A stretch of 37,113 nucleotides of DNA. It comes from Lachnospiraceae bacterium (lineage in GTDB: Bacteria > Bacillota > Clostridia > Lachnospirales > Lachnospiraceae). Made by a program: the position numbers and the translations under genes. The DNA is taken from positions 1-37,113 of the forward strand of contig JAEEVO010000021.1 in NCBI GenBank assembly GCA_016290905.1, in the 5' to 3' direction. Below the pieces are notes generated by a model. That model was not told where the DNA came from. It was given only the letters and a program-made list of their open reading frames with translations, and did not search any database. Below are positions 22,025 to 29,990 of the stretch, one piece after another; position 1 is the first letter of the stretch, and each line of letters starts with the position of its first letter.

Positions 22025-24383
22025 ATTTCGCAAATGATGCCAGCATCTTTTTCCTGCCCGCAGGAAAATCAACGGTAACCTCAAAGTCCTTTTCTCCCTT
22101 TGATATGTCTGCTACCGTTCCGATGCCGAATTTTATGTGCTTTACTTTGTCCCCGACCTCATAGCCGAGCGCCGAAGCGTCCGTTACCGGCTTGCTTATG
22201 CCGGGCATGGATATATATGGATTATCATTAAGTGTTACTTTTCCGTTCCGGCTTCCCGCATCCTTTTCCCTGAATGCGCGGCTGTGACCTTCTTCTTCCT
22301 TTATCATCTGCATGCTCCTTGACTGATTATTGAAACGCTGATTGACTGCGGCGCTGCCGCTTACGGTATTACTCCGGCCTATGCCGCCCTTGACAGATAA
22401 GAGATGGCGCGGTATTTCCCTTATGAAACGCGACGGAGCGTTAAACGCAATGTTCCCATGCATCATGCGGGTGGTCGCCGAGCTTAGGAAAAGCCTTTTC
22501 TTTGCACGGGTTATACCGACATAGCAAAGTCTGCGCTCCTCTTCGATCTCTTCCTCGGGATCGTCCGCATTTAGTGACATGGAGCTTGGGAATATATTCT
22601 CCTCCATGCCTGCCAGAAATACATTTTCAAACTCAAGACCCTTGGCGCTGTGTATCGTCATGAGAACAACCATGTCGGAATCCTCCGAATAGCTGTCTAT
22701 GTCGCCGACCAGAGCAACCTCCTCAAGGAAACCCGCCAGGCTCGGAGGCTCATCGCCGGTTTCGGCTTCGGCCTCGTAATCCGCAAGCTTGTTTAAGAGC
22801 TCCTCGACATTTTCCTGACGTTCCTCAAGTTTAACATCATCATCCTCATCGGCAAGATAATCGAAGTATTCTATATCCTCCAGAAGGTCGTTTACCAGCT
22901 CCTTTAAGGAGGATACCTTGGTAAGACGGCTTTTTAACGATTCTATCAATGCCACGAAACGGCTTATGCCTACTGCCGCACGTCCCGCGCCCAGCTCCTT
23001 CGCAAAGGCCGCGTCGTCCGCAACACGCCTGAATACGCTGTATAAGCTTATCTCCCTTTCCGAGGCGTAAATCGATAGCTTGTCAAGGCTTGTCGCTCCC
23101 ACGCCGCGCTTTGGTATGTTTATGATCCTTCTTAACGCTATATCGTCCGTGCTTCCGGAAATAACCCTCAGATATGCAAGTATATCCTTTATTTCCTTTC
23201 GCTGATAGAAGTTTATGCTTCCGATGATACGGTACGGGATTCCTCTCATCACAAGACGTTCCTCAAATATACGTGACTGTGCGTTCGTCCTGTACAGGAT
23301 CGCATAATCCTTGTAATCGGAATTGCCCTCCCTGACATCAAGATATATGTTATTTACGATCTCCGCTGCTTCATCCTTGTCACTCGGGTAAACTGTATAG
23401 CTTACGGGCGTACCCTGAGCGTTCTCGGTCCAGAGCTTCTTAACCTTACGCCCCTTGTTGTTCCTTATGACCTCGTTTGCGGCGTCAAGAATGTTCACGG
23501 TCGAACGGTAATTCTGCTCAAGCCTTATCACGTTCGCTTCGGGGTAATTATCCTCAAAATCCAGGATGTTCCTTATGTTTGCTCCCCTGAACTTATATAT
23601 TGACTGGTCGTCATCACCCACAACGCAGAGGTTATGTACGGGATCCCCGAACTCATCGGTGTTGTCCGCAAGGAGCCTTACAAGCTCGAACTGCGCCGTA
23701 TTCGTATCCTGATACTCGTCCACCATGATGTATCTGAAACGTCTGTGATAGTAATCCAGTATATCCTTGTTTTCCTTAAAAAGCACAACCGTCTTAAAGA
23801 TCAGGTCGTCAAAATCGAGGGCATTGTTTGCCATAAGCCTTTTCTGGTACTCATCATAGGCTTTCGCATACAGCTTTTTATCCGGACTCCCGTCAAAGAA
23901 CGAGCCTTCAAGAAATGCCTGCGGGCCGATCAGCTCGTCCTTTGCGCTTGATATGACACCAAGGAAGGTCTTATCCTTATATCTTTTGGGATCGAGGTTC
24001 ATGCCCTTCAATATGTCCTTCATGAGTGTCTTCTGGTCGTCCCTGTCATATATGACAAAATCCCTTGAGTAACCTAATTTTTCTATAAACCTTCTTAATA
24101 TCTTTACGCAGGTTGAGTGGAAGGTGCTTGCCCATACGGCCTCGGAACCGGGACCGACGATCTTCGCGATCCTTTCCTTTAGTTCATTAGCCGCTTTATT
24201 TGTAAATGTAACAGCCAGTATGTTGTACGGACTGACATTGCATTCGGAAATGAGATACGCCACGCGGTAGGTAAGTACCCTGGTCTTTCCCGAACCCGCT
24301 CCCGCAAGGATGAGGAGAGGTCCTTCGGTACATTCGACAGCCCGACGCTGCATATCGTTAAGCCCATCAAGTATGTTGCTCAT
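22005..24383 (-). CDS. pcrA: ATP-dependent DNA helicase PcrA (UvrD/Rep family)
   Basis: This is a superfamily 1 3'-to-5' helicase for excision repair, replication restart and removal of RecA. Motifs in order are the Q motif (LNDMQRRAV), AGAGSGKT (27-34), VDEYQDTN (about 219), DDQSIYKFRGA, EQNYRS, TIHSAKGLEF (about 575) and VGITRAKKR (about 621). The last 50 residues (YEVGDKVKHIKFGIGTV, then VDFPAGRKKMLASF) form the Tudor-like domain by which Gram-positive PcrA contacts RNA polymerase. The ATG at 24383 has GGAGG 5 bases upstream. An in-frame extension to 24422 would run through a terminator-like hairpin and is rejected. The length of 792 residues is normal for the family. Its promoter (24453) lies upstream of that hairpin. 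Confidence 0.97.
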   Translation of the reverse strand: MSNILDGLNDMQRRAVECTEGPLLILAGAGSGKTRVLTYRVAYLISECNVSPYNILAVTFTNKAANELKERIAKIVGPGSEAVWASTFHSTCVKILRRFIEKLGYSRDFVIYDRDDQKTLMKDILKGMNLDPKRYKDKTFLGVISSAKDELIGPQAFLEGSFFDGSPDKKLYAKAYDEYQKRLMANNALDFDDLIFKTVVLFKENKDILDYYHRRFRYIMVDEYQDTNTAQFELVRLLADNTDEFGDPVHNLCVVGDDDQSIYKFRGANIRNILDFEDNYPEANVIRLEQNYRSTVNILDAANEVIRNNKGRKVKKLWTENAQGTPVSYTVYPSDKDEAAEIVNNIYLDVREGNSDYKDYAILYRTNAQSRIFEERLVMRGIPYRIIGSINFYQRKEIKDILAYLRVISGSTDDIALRRIINIPKRGVGATSLDKLSIYASEREISLYSVFRRVADDAAFAKELGAGRAAVGISRFVALIESLKSRLTKVSSLKELVNDLLEDIEYFDYLADEDDDVKLEERQENVEELLNKLADYEAEAETGDEPPSLAGFLEEVALVGDIDSYSEDSDMVVLMTIHSAKGLEFENVFLAGMEENIFPSSMSLNADDPEEEIEEERRLCYVGITRAKKRLFLSSATTRMMHGNIAFNAPSRFIREIPRHLLSVKGGIGRSNTVSGSAAVNQRFNNQSRSMQMIKEEEGHSRAFREKDAGSRNGKVTLNDNPYISMPGISKPVTDASALGYEVGDKVKHIKFGIGTVADISKGEKDFEVTVDFPAGRKKMLASFAKLKKAEG

Positions 24384-24405
24384 AAATTCCTCCGGAAACT
24401 TTATG

Positions 24406-24443
24406 AAAAAAAGAACAGACAACGCCTTTGCCTGTCCTTTTTT
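24406..24443 (-). terminator. Terminator-like hairpin at the 5' end of the pcrA message
   Basis: AAAAAAGGACAG pairs with CTGTTCTTTTTTT on the minus strand (13-base loop), ending in a T-run of seven. It lies after the pcrA promoter and 22 bases before the pcrA start. It can terminate transcripts of the upstream secreted-protein gene, but it must also be the first structure in any RNA from the pcrA promoter. Confidence 0.8.
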
Positions 24444-24452
24444 CCTTATAAA

Positions 24453-24481
24453 ATATTACTCTTTTTTTGTGATTTTGTCAA
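24453..24481 (-). promoter_or_regulatory. SigA promoter of pcrA
   Basis: TTGACA, 17 bases, TAATAT on the minus strand. The predicted start (about 24446) is within three bases of the hairpin at 24406-24443. Confidence 0.82.
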
Positions 24482-24514
24482 ATGATTTCTGTATCGTCAA
24501 AAATCCTGCTTTAT

Positions 24515-25762
24515 TCAGGTCTTGCCGCCCGATTCCGACGTCGTCTTCGGCCAGTTGATGATGTAAGGCGCATAGTATGACGGTATCGAAAGCTCAATGT
24601 TCTTTTTCTCATTTGCTGAAACACCGGCAAACCTTATGTAAACGGTACTCTTGTCAGGTACTTTCTTCGAGGTCAGCTTAACCTGTTTGTTCGCCTTCTT
24701 TACGCGTGACCACTTAGCTTTGGAGGGATCGAAACTCTCTCCGGCTTTCACTACGCAGTACTCGATCGGGGTCGTTGCCGAAGCCTTGGTGAATGTAAGC
24801 ATGAGTTTATCTTCGTTAAGAGAAACCTTCACATGTCCTGCATCGCCGAAATCCGGTGCTTTTCCCTGTCCGGGTATCGTTAATACGGTAGTTTTCGAGC
24901 AGGCTTTCTTTTCGGTAGCAGCAAATCTGAATTTTATCTTTACGGTATCTCCGATCTTTGACGAAGAATATATAACGGAAGGCGCAATCTCGGCTACCTC
25001 CATGTTCTTTGTGCAGGCTACCCATTGCTTGGTGCTTTCATTGTAGTACTCCATGTTTGCCTTTGTATTGATCGTAAGGTTCTTCACATTTACCTTAAGT
25101 GAAGGCGCATTGGCCAGCTTGGGTATGCTTATCTTTACTTCTTTGGTAGCGCGGTGTCCCATATGCTCGGCATCCGTTCCGATGACCTGATCGCAGATGA
25201 ATACTACCTTGCAGCCTTTATAGCGAAGGTCGTTGATCTTCTTTAAGAAATTCTTATATCCTGCGGAGCTCGTGTCAAAAGGAACCGTCATCCAGTTGTA
25301 ATCGGACTCTTTACGCCACATAAATGACGTATAATCATCATTTCCGTCAAACTCAAAGTCAATGTTTACCTTGTCAAAGGTTACCTTGAAAGCGGAATTT
25401 GCCTTTGGGAATACTACCTCAAGCGCTGTAGCGACCTTATTTCCCTTAAAATATACCGTTACATTGGAAGATGGGCTTACCCATGAAATATCCATGATGA
25501 TATAGCCGCCGTTTGCATCGCTTACGGTCTCTCCCTCAACCTCGGTCCATGTTTTTCTCCCGTCAGAAGAAAAATATACTATGGTATTGCCGTTTTTGTG
25601 AACCTTCATCGTGAGTTCGTCATAATCGATGTCACTTACGGTAACTGCAGATTCTGATGCTTTTGCCGTAGAATATCCCGGATCAAGTACTATCTGCCAT
25701 ATGAATGCTGCTGCCAAAACGGTTATGAAAACCCTTAAAAACTGTTTCATGCGATCTCTCAT
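24515..25762 (-). CDS. Secreted protein of unknown family, paralogue of 25948-28494
   Basis: The 415-residue protein has a signal peptide (VFITVLAAAFIWQIVLDPG, likely cut after AKA near residue 35). The rest is beta-rich with repeated short modules and no catalytic motif I recognise. It shares ordered blocks with the upstream protein: YIIMDISWVSP / VVTMDISWITV, GHRATKEVKISIP / GQRASKEATVTI, KFRFAATEKKACSKTTVLTIP / QFRKKATEKTQISAVTTVKIP, and IEYCVVKAGE / YEYCVVTDDD followed by KVPDKSTVYIRF / KVPDGSLIYVRK. The two are therefore paralogues, probably from a tandem duplication. No cell-wall anchor is present. AAAGGAG lies 8 bases before the ATG. A 185-base spacer with a palindromic repeat separates it from its paralogue. 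Function unknown; a surface or matrix component is possible. Confidence 0.85.
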   Translation of the reverse strand: MRDRMKQFLRVFITVLAAAFIWQIVLDPGYSTAKASESAVTVSDIDYDELTMKVHKNGNTIVYFSSDGRKTWTEVEGETVSDANGGYIIMDISWVSPSSNVTVYFKGNKVATALEVVFPKANSAFKVTFDKVNIDFEFDGNDDYTSFMWRKESDYNWMTVPFDTSSAGYKNFLKKINDLRYKGCKVVFICDQVIGTDAEHMGHRATKEVKISIPKLANAPSLKVNVKNLTINTKANMEYYNESTKQWVACTKNMEVAEIAPSVIYSSSKIGDTVKIKFRFAATEKKACSKTTVLTIPGQGKAPDFGDAGHVKVSLNEDKLMLTFTKASATTPIEYCVVKAGESFDPSKAKWSRVKKANKQVKLTSKKVPDKSTVYIRFAGVSANEKKNIELSIPSYYAPYIINWPKTTSESGGKT

Positions 25763-25829
25763 AGATGATACTCCTTTCTATGCTTCGTTGAGACTTCTGT
25801 GCCCTTCAGTTATCACCTTAATCTCAGTA

Positions 25830-25900
25830 TGTCATCCTGAGCGTTAGCGAAGGATCTGTACCATGTGGGTTAAAGATTCTTCGCTTCGCTCAGAATGACA
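25830..25900. repeat. Dispersed palindromic repeat, copy 4 (full length)
   Basis: TGTCATCCTGAGCG at the left and CGCTCAGAATGACA at the right, with a loop different from that of the copy at 13449. It sits between the two secreted paralogues. The 14-mer GTTAATGACATTAT follows at 25919, as it does near the 13449 copy. Confidence 0.9.
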
Positions 25901-25947
25901 CTAACTTAATAACATCAAGTTAATGACATTATCTATACTTTTGTCCG

Positions 25948-28494
25948 TCAGGTTGACGGGTTGATCACCAGCTTATACCCGTCGGTCAGAACAAAACCGT
26001 TATCGAACGTGAAATAGATGTAGTTTGCGGTCTTTGTATGAGTCTGATCTATGATCTTGTTCAGCCTATTATTCGAGATGATTACCTTGAAATAAGCGCC
26101 GTCCCTCGAAATCTCCTTCAAAATATCAAGTCCGTTAAATGAAACCTCATCAAGAGTGATATCCATCTCCGGATTTGCAATCTTCAGCCAAATGGTCCTG
26201 CCTTCATCGTTTACGGTCGTAACGGTGGTTGTAACGCCGTCAACAGTGGTCGTAGTAGTCTCCTCGCCCTGCTTGCCGGTTACAGTCCATGACTGAGGCG
26301 ATGCGGTGGTTGAAGTATTGTCGCTTACAACAACTGCGGATCTTTCAAATTTAATATTAACCTCGCCCTTGATCGTCTCCCCGCCGTTTAGGTAAACGTC
26401 CAGAGGCTTATACGTATCATCACACTTTATCTGACCGTTTTTCTCCATAGCCGCGGTATTTATCGAGATTATCGCGGATCTCTTATGTACGCCCATGGTC
26501 GTAACGGTTTCATCATAGATACATGAGAAATACTTCTCGCCTGCACTGTTTGTATCTGACGGAGTAAACGGTACCCCGTCATAAACAAGCTTTGTTATTT
26601 CTCTGAGATTGTCTGTAAGCTCTGTCGAGTTATCCTCGGGCAGATACTTTGTGCCGAAATCTATAACAAAGCTGAAGACATTGGGATCGCTGTTCTTCCA
26701 GTCGGATTCATTGCCCGTATATATCTTGTTGGACTTGTATATCCTTGTGAATACCTTGAGATAATCTCCGTGATCTCCGGAAAGTCTTGATGTCTTCTTT
26801 GATTCGTAGTATGTTATCTCGTCATCCGTAAGAGTCTTTATCACGCTCTTGGGATGGATATAAACCGCTATTCCCTTTTCAAGCGTACTTTCAACGAAAT
26901 TCTTTGATTCCGAACCCTGCTTATAGTAAATATACCATTCCCTGCCGGTTTCCGAAGAGGTAAGATCGTCAAAGTCTTCAAGTGACATAATTGTCGTTGT
27001 GACAACGTACTTGAATTCCTTCTGCTGTTCGGCCGTCATCTTCTGGCGTTCTGCGTCGGTCACTTCCCTAACCTCGGACTTAAAGGTAGATGCACCCGAA
27101 GATACGGTCTTTTCGGAAACTGAAGAAGGTACGTTCTTCTTTACGAATTTAATCTCGGATATAGGCTTTTCAATAGCCGTATAAGTTGTAAACGTAAGGT
27201 ATTCCGATGCATTGCCGGGCCTGCATACGCCGTCTATCGTCGACAGCCATGTAAGCTCGTCATCAAGAGTGCTGAGCTCCTTGGGATATTTGATCTTGTT
27301 AAGCCCGACAGTCGGGGACGAAAGTGCGAAATCATCCTCTCCGGACTTTCCTATGGCTTTTTTCCTCACATATATTAAGCTTCCGTCGGGAACCTTTGAT
27401 TTGTCCAGTGTTACAGCCTTTGAGCTGGATACTGTCTCCCACTTGAGGTCCTTCAGGCTGTCGATGGTTATGCCCTGTTCTATATCGTCATCGGTTACCA
27501 CACAGTACTCGTACGGAACCTTGTCCGTAGCTACCGGAACGGTAAGCGCCGCGGTCGAAGAACTGGTATAGCTAAGGCTGATGCTGTTCTTTGCCGTCTC
27601 GGTTAAGGGCTGCTGTGCGGGTATCTTTACAGTTGTAACGGCTGATATCTGTGTTTTTTCCGTCGCCTTTTTCCTAAACTGGATATAAATATCGGTACCT
27701 GCGGTGGTCCCGCCGTTCTGGCAGAGTGCCTGAGCCGCAATCGATGAAAGTGCCTTTACTTCATCCTTTTCTATGGTTTCCCATACTGCGTTTGAAGCAG
27801 TGTTTCCGTCCGCATCACAGTACCTGTACTGCATATCCTTCTTTAAGGAAATGGAAAGCTTCGAACCGTCAACTGTGATGGCCGGCGCTGCCGATTTTGC
27901 CTTTATCGTAACCGTTGCCTCTTTGCTGGCACGCTGTCCGACGTTATTCCCATTTCCGTTTATGGGTGCGGTCCTGAATACAAGAGTTGCACCCTTTGTG
28001 ATCATGCCGACAATATTCTGATCGAACCCGCCGCTTGCTGTGGGATAGTCCTTCCACTTGATACTGTCCTTTTTCTTCCACTGCAGAGTTCCCGTCCCCT
28101 GACCGGTAAATGTCAGTCCCTTGGTCGGTGAATATGTCACTTTAAGGCTTTTGTTCTGCATGGGAAGGGTAACCGTTACAGCCGTTGTATTAACATCTCC
28201 TCTTAATGCAAGGACATAATCCTTGGCTACGGTTATCCATGAAATGTCCATGGTCACAACTCCGTCTTCGGGCTCTACGGACACGGTATCCCATTTCTTT
28301 TGCTTGGAATCCGATATCTGCAGTGCGCTGTCCCCGGTTCCGAGCCTGACCTTTATATAACTCTGTTCATAATTTATCTCTTCAACCGATACTTTCTCGG
28401 CCGCAGATGCCTTGCCAAAGGCTGTAAGCAGAACGAAAATCCCTGCGATTGCCAGCAGGTTAAAAAACAGTTTAAATATCTTCCTGCTCTCCAT
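25948..28494 (-). CDS. Large secreted protein of unknown family, paralogue of 24515-25762
   Basis: The 848-residue protein starts with a signal peptide (FNLLAIAGIFVLLTAFGKASAA, cut near residue 32). Residues to about 400 align block by block with the 415-residue protein downstream. The remaining 450 residues are additional and contain a threonine-rich stretch (GKQGEETTTTTVDGVTTTVT, about 760-780) and a closing beta domain. I recognise no enzyme motif, anchor or described family. The start at 28494 has AAGGAGG 5 bases upstream; a 7-residue longer reading from 28515 does not. The upstream spacer contains branched repeat copy B and no clear promoter. It may be cotranscribed with the 415-residue gene, since only a palindromic repeat lies between them. 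Confidence 0.85.
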   Translation of the reverse strand: MESRKIFKLFFNLLAIAGIFVLLTAFGKASAAEKVSVEEINYEQSYIKVRLGTGDSALQISDSKQKKWDTVSVEPEDGVVTMDISWITVAKDYVLALRGDVNTTAVTVTLPMQNKSLKVTYSPTKGLTFTGQGTGTLQWKKKDSIKWKDYPTASGGFDQNIVGMITKGATLVFRTAPINGNGNNVGQRASKEATVTIKAKSAAPAITVDGSKLSISLKKDMQYRYCDADGNTASNAVWETIEKDEVKALSSIAAQALCQNGGTTAGTDIYIQFRKKATEKTQISAVTTVKIPAQQPLTETAKNSISLSYTSSSTAALTVPVATDKVPYEYCVVTDDDIEQGITIDSLKDLKWETVSSSKAVTLDKSKVPDGSLIYVRKKAIGKSGEDDFALSSPTVGLNKIKYPKELSTLDDELTWLSTIDGVCRPGNASEYLTFTTYTAIEKPISEIKFVKKNVPSSVSEKTVSSGASTFKSEVREVTDAERQKMTAEQQKEFKYVVTTTIMSLEDFDDLTSSETGREWYIYYKQGSESKNFVESTLEKGIAVYIHPKSVIKTLTDDEITYYESKKTSRLSGDHGDYLKVFTRIYKSNKIYTGNESDWKNSDPNVFSFVIDFGTKYLPEDNSTELTDNLREITKLVYDGVPFTPSDTNSAGEKYFSCIYDETVTTMGVHKRSAIISINTAAMEKNGQIKCDDTYKPLDVYLNGGETIKGEVNIKFERSAVVVSDNTSTTASPQSWTVTGKQGEETTTTTVDGVTTTVTTVNDEGRTIWLKIANPEMDITLDEVSFNGLDILKEISRDGAYFKVIISNNRLNKIIDQTHTKTANYIYFTFDNGFVLTDGYKLVINPST

Positions 28495-28548
28495 AAGAAC
28501 CTCCTTAAAACTCAAAACCTATATAAAATCTCATAGTATACCTATTTA

Positions 28549-28719
28549 ATGTATACACGGATTGCTCCGTTGCCAGCAACTTCCGCAATCCTTCAAACAC
28601 CTCAAATCCCGCGATTTTCTTAAGAAAATCGCTTCTTTTCGGTGTTTGGGCGGTCAAAAGTCTTAAAGCTTTTTCAAGCAAGCTTGAACAGCTTTCTGCC
28701 TTTTGACCTTTGTATACAT
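28549..28719. repeat. Branched multi-hairpin repeat, copy B
   Basis: The outer stem is a perfect 9-bp inverted repeat (ATGTATACA, 28549-28557, with 28711-28719). Arms inside are GGATTGC-GTTGC / GCAAC-GCAATCC; AAACACC / GGTGTTT enclosing GCGATTTTC / GAAAATCGC; and an extra arm GTCAAAAG (28653-28660) / CTTTTGAC (28700-28707) with a further hairpin inside. The first two arms match copy A in sequence; the outer stem does not. Confidence 0.85.
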
Positions 28720-28856
28720 ATAGTATATCGGATTTATACAAGAAAAGTAAACCCCTAAAATAAATTTTTAATAATTTTATTTTCCTATATACAAAACCGG
28801 TAAAATACGCTATACTCTTAACCGTAATAAATATTTCACCTCCCGGACGGAGGTTT

Positions 28857-28892
28857 ATGAAAATCTTAAAAGGAGACCGTATCACAAAGTGA
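28857..28892 (+). CDS. Possible 11-residue leader peptide before the MraY-like gene
   Basis: The ATG is preceded by GGAGG three bases upstream and encodes MKILKGDRITK. Its stop overlaps a second ATG (TGATG), which opens MRDNLV, whose stop in turn overlaps the ATG of the main gene (ATGA at 28909). Three frames are thus chained by overlapping stop and start codons. The main gene itself has only a weak ribosome site (CGGGA), so coupled translation would explain its start. It could be chance; nothing else supports the peptides. Confidence 0.35.
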   Translation: MKILKGDRITK

Positions 28893-28908
28893 TGCGGGAC
28901 AATCTTGT

Positions 28909-29874
28909 ATGATAACCTTACTGTTTGACAAGCTGCCCTCCTTCTATGTTGCGGCAGGATCGATCATTATCTTTCTGGTCACATTTTTTCTTTCGGGGAA
29001 ACTTAAAGGCAAGCTTCCCGGAGACATCGGCCGCGCCTATGCGGTAAACGCCGAAAAATCAAAGGGAAAGCCCCGCGGAGCCGGCATCATCTTCGTTTCG
29101 GTCTTCTGCATCCTTGCATTCCTCTTTGCTCCGTTTGACGCGGAATACTCCGTATATCTGGTATTCCTGTTCCTTGCTATGATGACAGGATTCCTAGATG
29201 ACGCGTCAAAGATACCCTGGAGCGACTATAAAAAAGGCCTGCTCGACCTGCTCATTTCCGTCGGAGTAGCCATTACATTCGTTGCAAACAATTCCACGGT
29301 CATAGATTTCAGGATCCTCAGCGCGCTTACAGGTTCAAGGCTCTCCCTGGAGCTTCCTTATGCGGTATATGTCATCCTTGCCACAATACTCATCTGGATG
29401 TCAATTAATGTTGTAAACTGTACCGACGGCGTCGATGGCTTATGTACCTCGCTGACCGTTGTGGTTCTTTTCACATTCCTGATCATCACTCCGGAGCCGA
29501 ATTTTACAGTATATGAGATTTTCTTCCTCATGGCTCTCATCGGATATCTCTGGTATAATGCAAGTCCGAGCATAATGCTGATGGGTGACGCCGGTTCCCG
29601 TACCATCGGTGTGTTCCTCGCGATCGCGGCAATGAAATGCGGCGACCCGATCCTGTTCATACCGTTATGCCTTGTTTTCATAGTAGACGGCGGCATCGGT
29701 CTGGTAAAGGTTTTCCTAAAAAGATTTTTAAAGATAAGTATCTTAAAGAACACGCGTACCCCCCTGCATGACCACGCAAGAAAAAATAAGGGCTGGTCGG
29801 ATACGCACACCGTCATAAGATTCTGCATATTGCAGTTTATATTGTGCATGGTGGTTTTGATGATATTACGCTGA
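28909..29874 (+). CDS. MraY/WecA-family glycosyl-1-phosphate transferase
   Basis: The 321-residue membrane protein belongs to the polyprenyl-phosphate N-acetylhexosamine-1-phosphate transferases. It has the Mg-binding GFLDDASK (Asp97, Asp98), NVVNCTDGVDGL (Asn170, Asp173, Asp176), LMGDAGSRTIG (Asp227) and a C-terminal loop PLHDHARKNKGWSDTHTVIR (285-304) that resembles the MraY histidine loop, though the HHH triplet is HDH here. Length and the GWSDTHTVIRF segment place it nearer MraY than WecA. It would transfer a sugar-phosphate to undecaprenyl phosphate for peptidoglycan or another envelope glycan. No cell-division or murein genes are nearby, so it may be a second copy. Its upstream leader may carry coupled mini-ORFs; a terminator follows. 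Confidence 0.92.
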   Translation: MITLLFDKLPSFYVAAGSIIIFLVTFFLSGKLKGKLPGDIGRAYAVNAEKSKGKPRGAGIIFVSVFCILAFLFAPFDAEYSVYLVFLFLAMMTGFLDDASKIPWSDYKKGLLDLLISVGVAITFVANNSTVIDFRILSALTGSRLSLELPYAVYVILATILIWMSINVVNCTDGVDGLCTSLTVVVLFTFLIITPEPNFTVYEIFFLMALIGYLWYNASPSIMLMGDAGSRTIGVFLAIAAMKCGDPILFIPLCLVFIVDGGIGLVKVFLKRFLKISILKNTRTPLHDHARKNKGWSDTHTVIRFCILQFILCMVVLMILR

Positions 29875-29890
29875 CTGATGACAATTAAAA

Positions 29891-29927
29891 GGCATATCCC
29901 CCTGCTTGGAGATATGCCAATATTTTT
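29891..29927. terminator. Terminator between the MraY-like gene and the CotH gene
   Basis: GGCATATC pairs with GATATGCC across a 12-base loop. It is followed by AATATTTTT on the plus strand and by TTTT on the minus strand. It serves the plus-strand gene and perhaps both convergent genes. Confidence 0.8.
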
Positions 29928-29936
29928 ATCTTATTC

Positions 29937-29990
29937 TGCTATTTTATCTTATTACGTTATTTTATCTTGTTCCGTTATTTATCTCATTCC
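29937..29990. repeat. Three 18-base tandem units at the 3' end of the CotH gene
   Basis: The units TGCTATTTTATCTTATTA, CGTTATTTTATCTTGTTC and CGTTATTTATCTCATTCC are imperfect copies. The last one includes the stop codon and two final codons of the CotH-type gene. Confidence 0.65.

Noticed and set aside
24384-24422. N-terminal extension of pcrA by 13 residues
   Set aside because: It would cover a terminator-like hairpin, and the ATG at 24383 has a perfect GGAGG site and a standard PcrA start.
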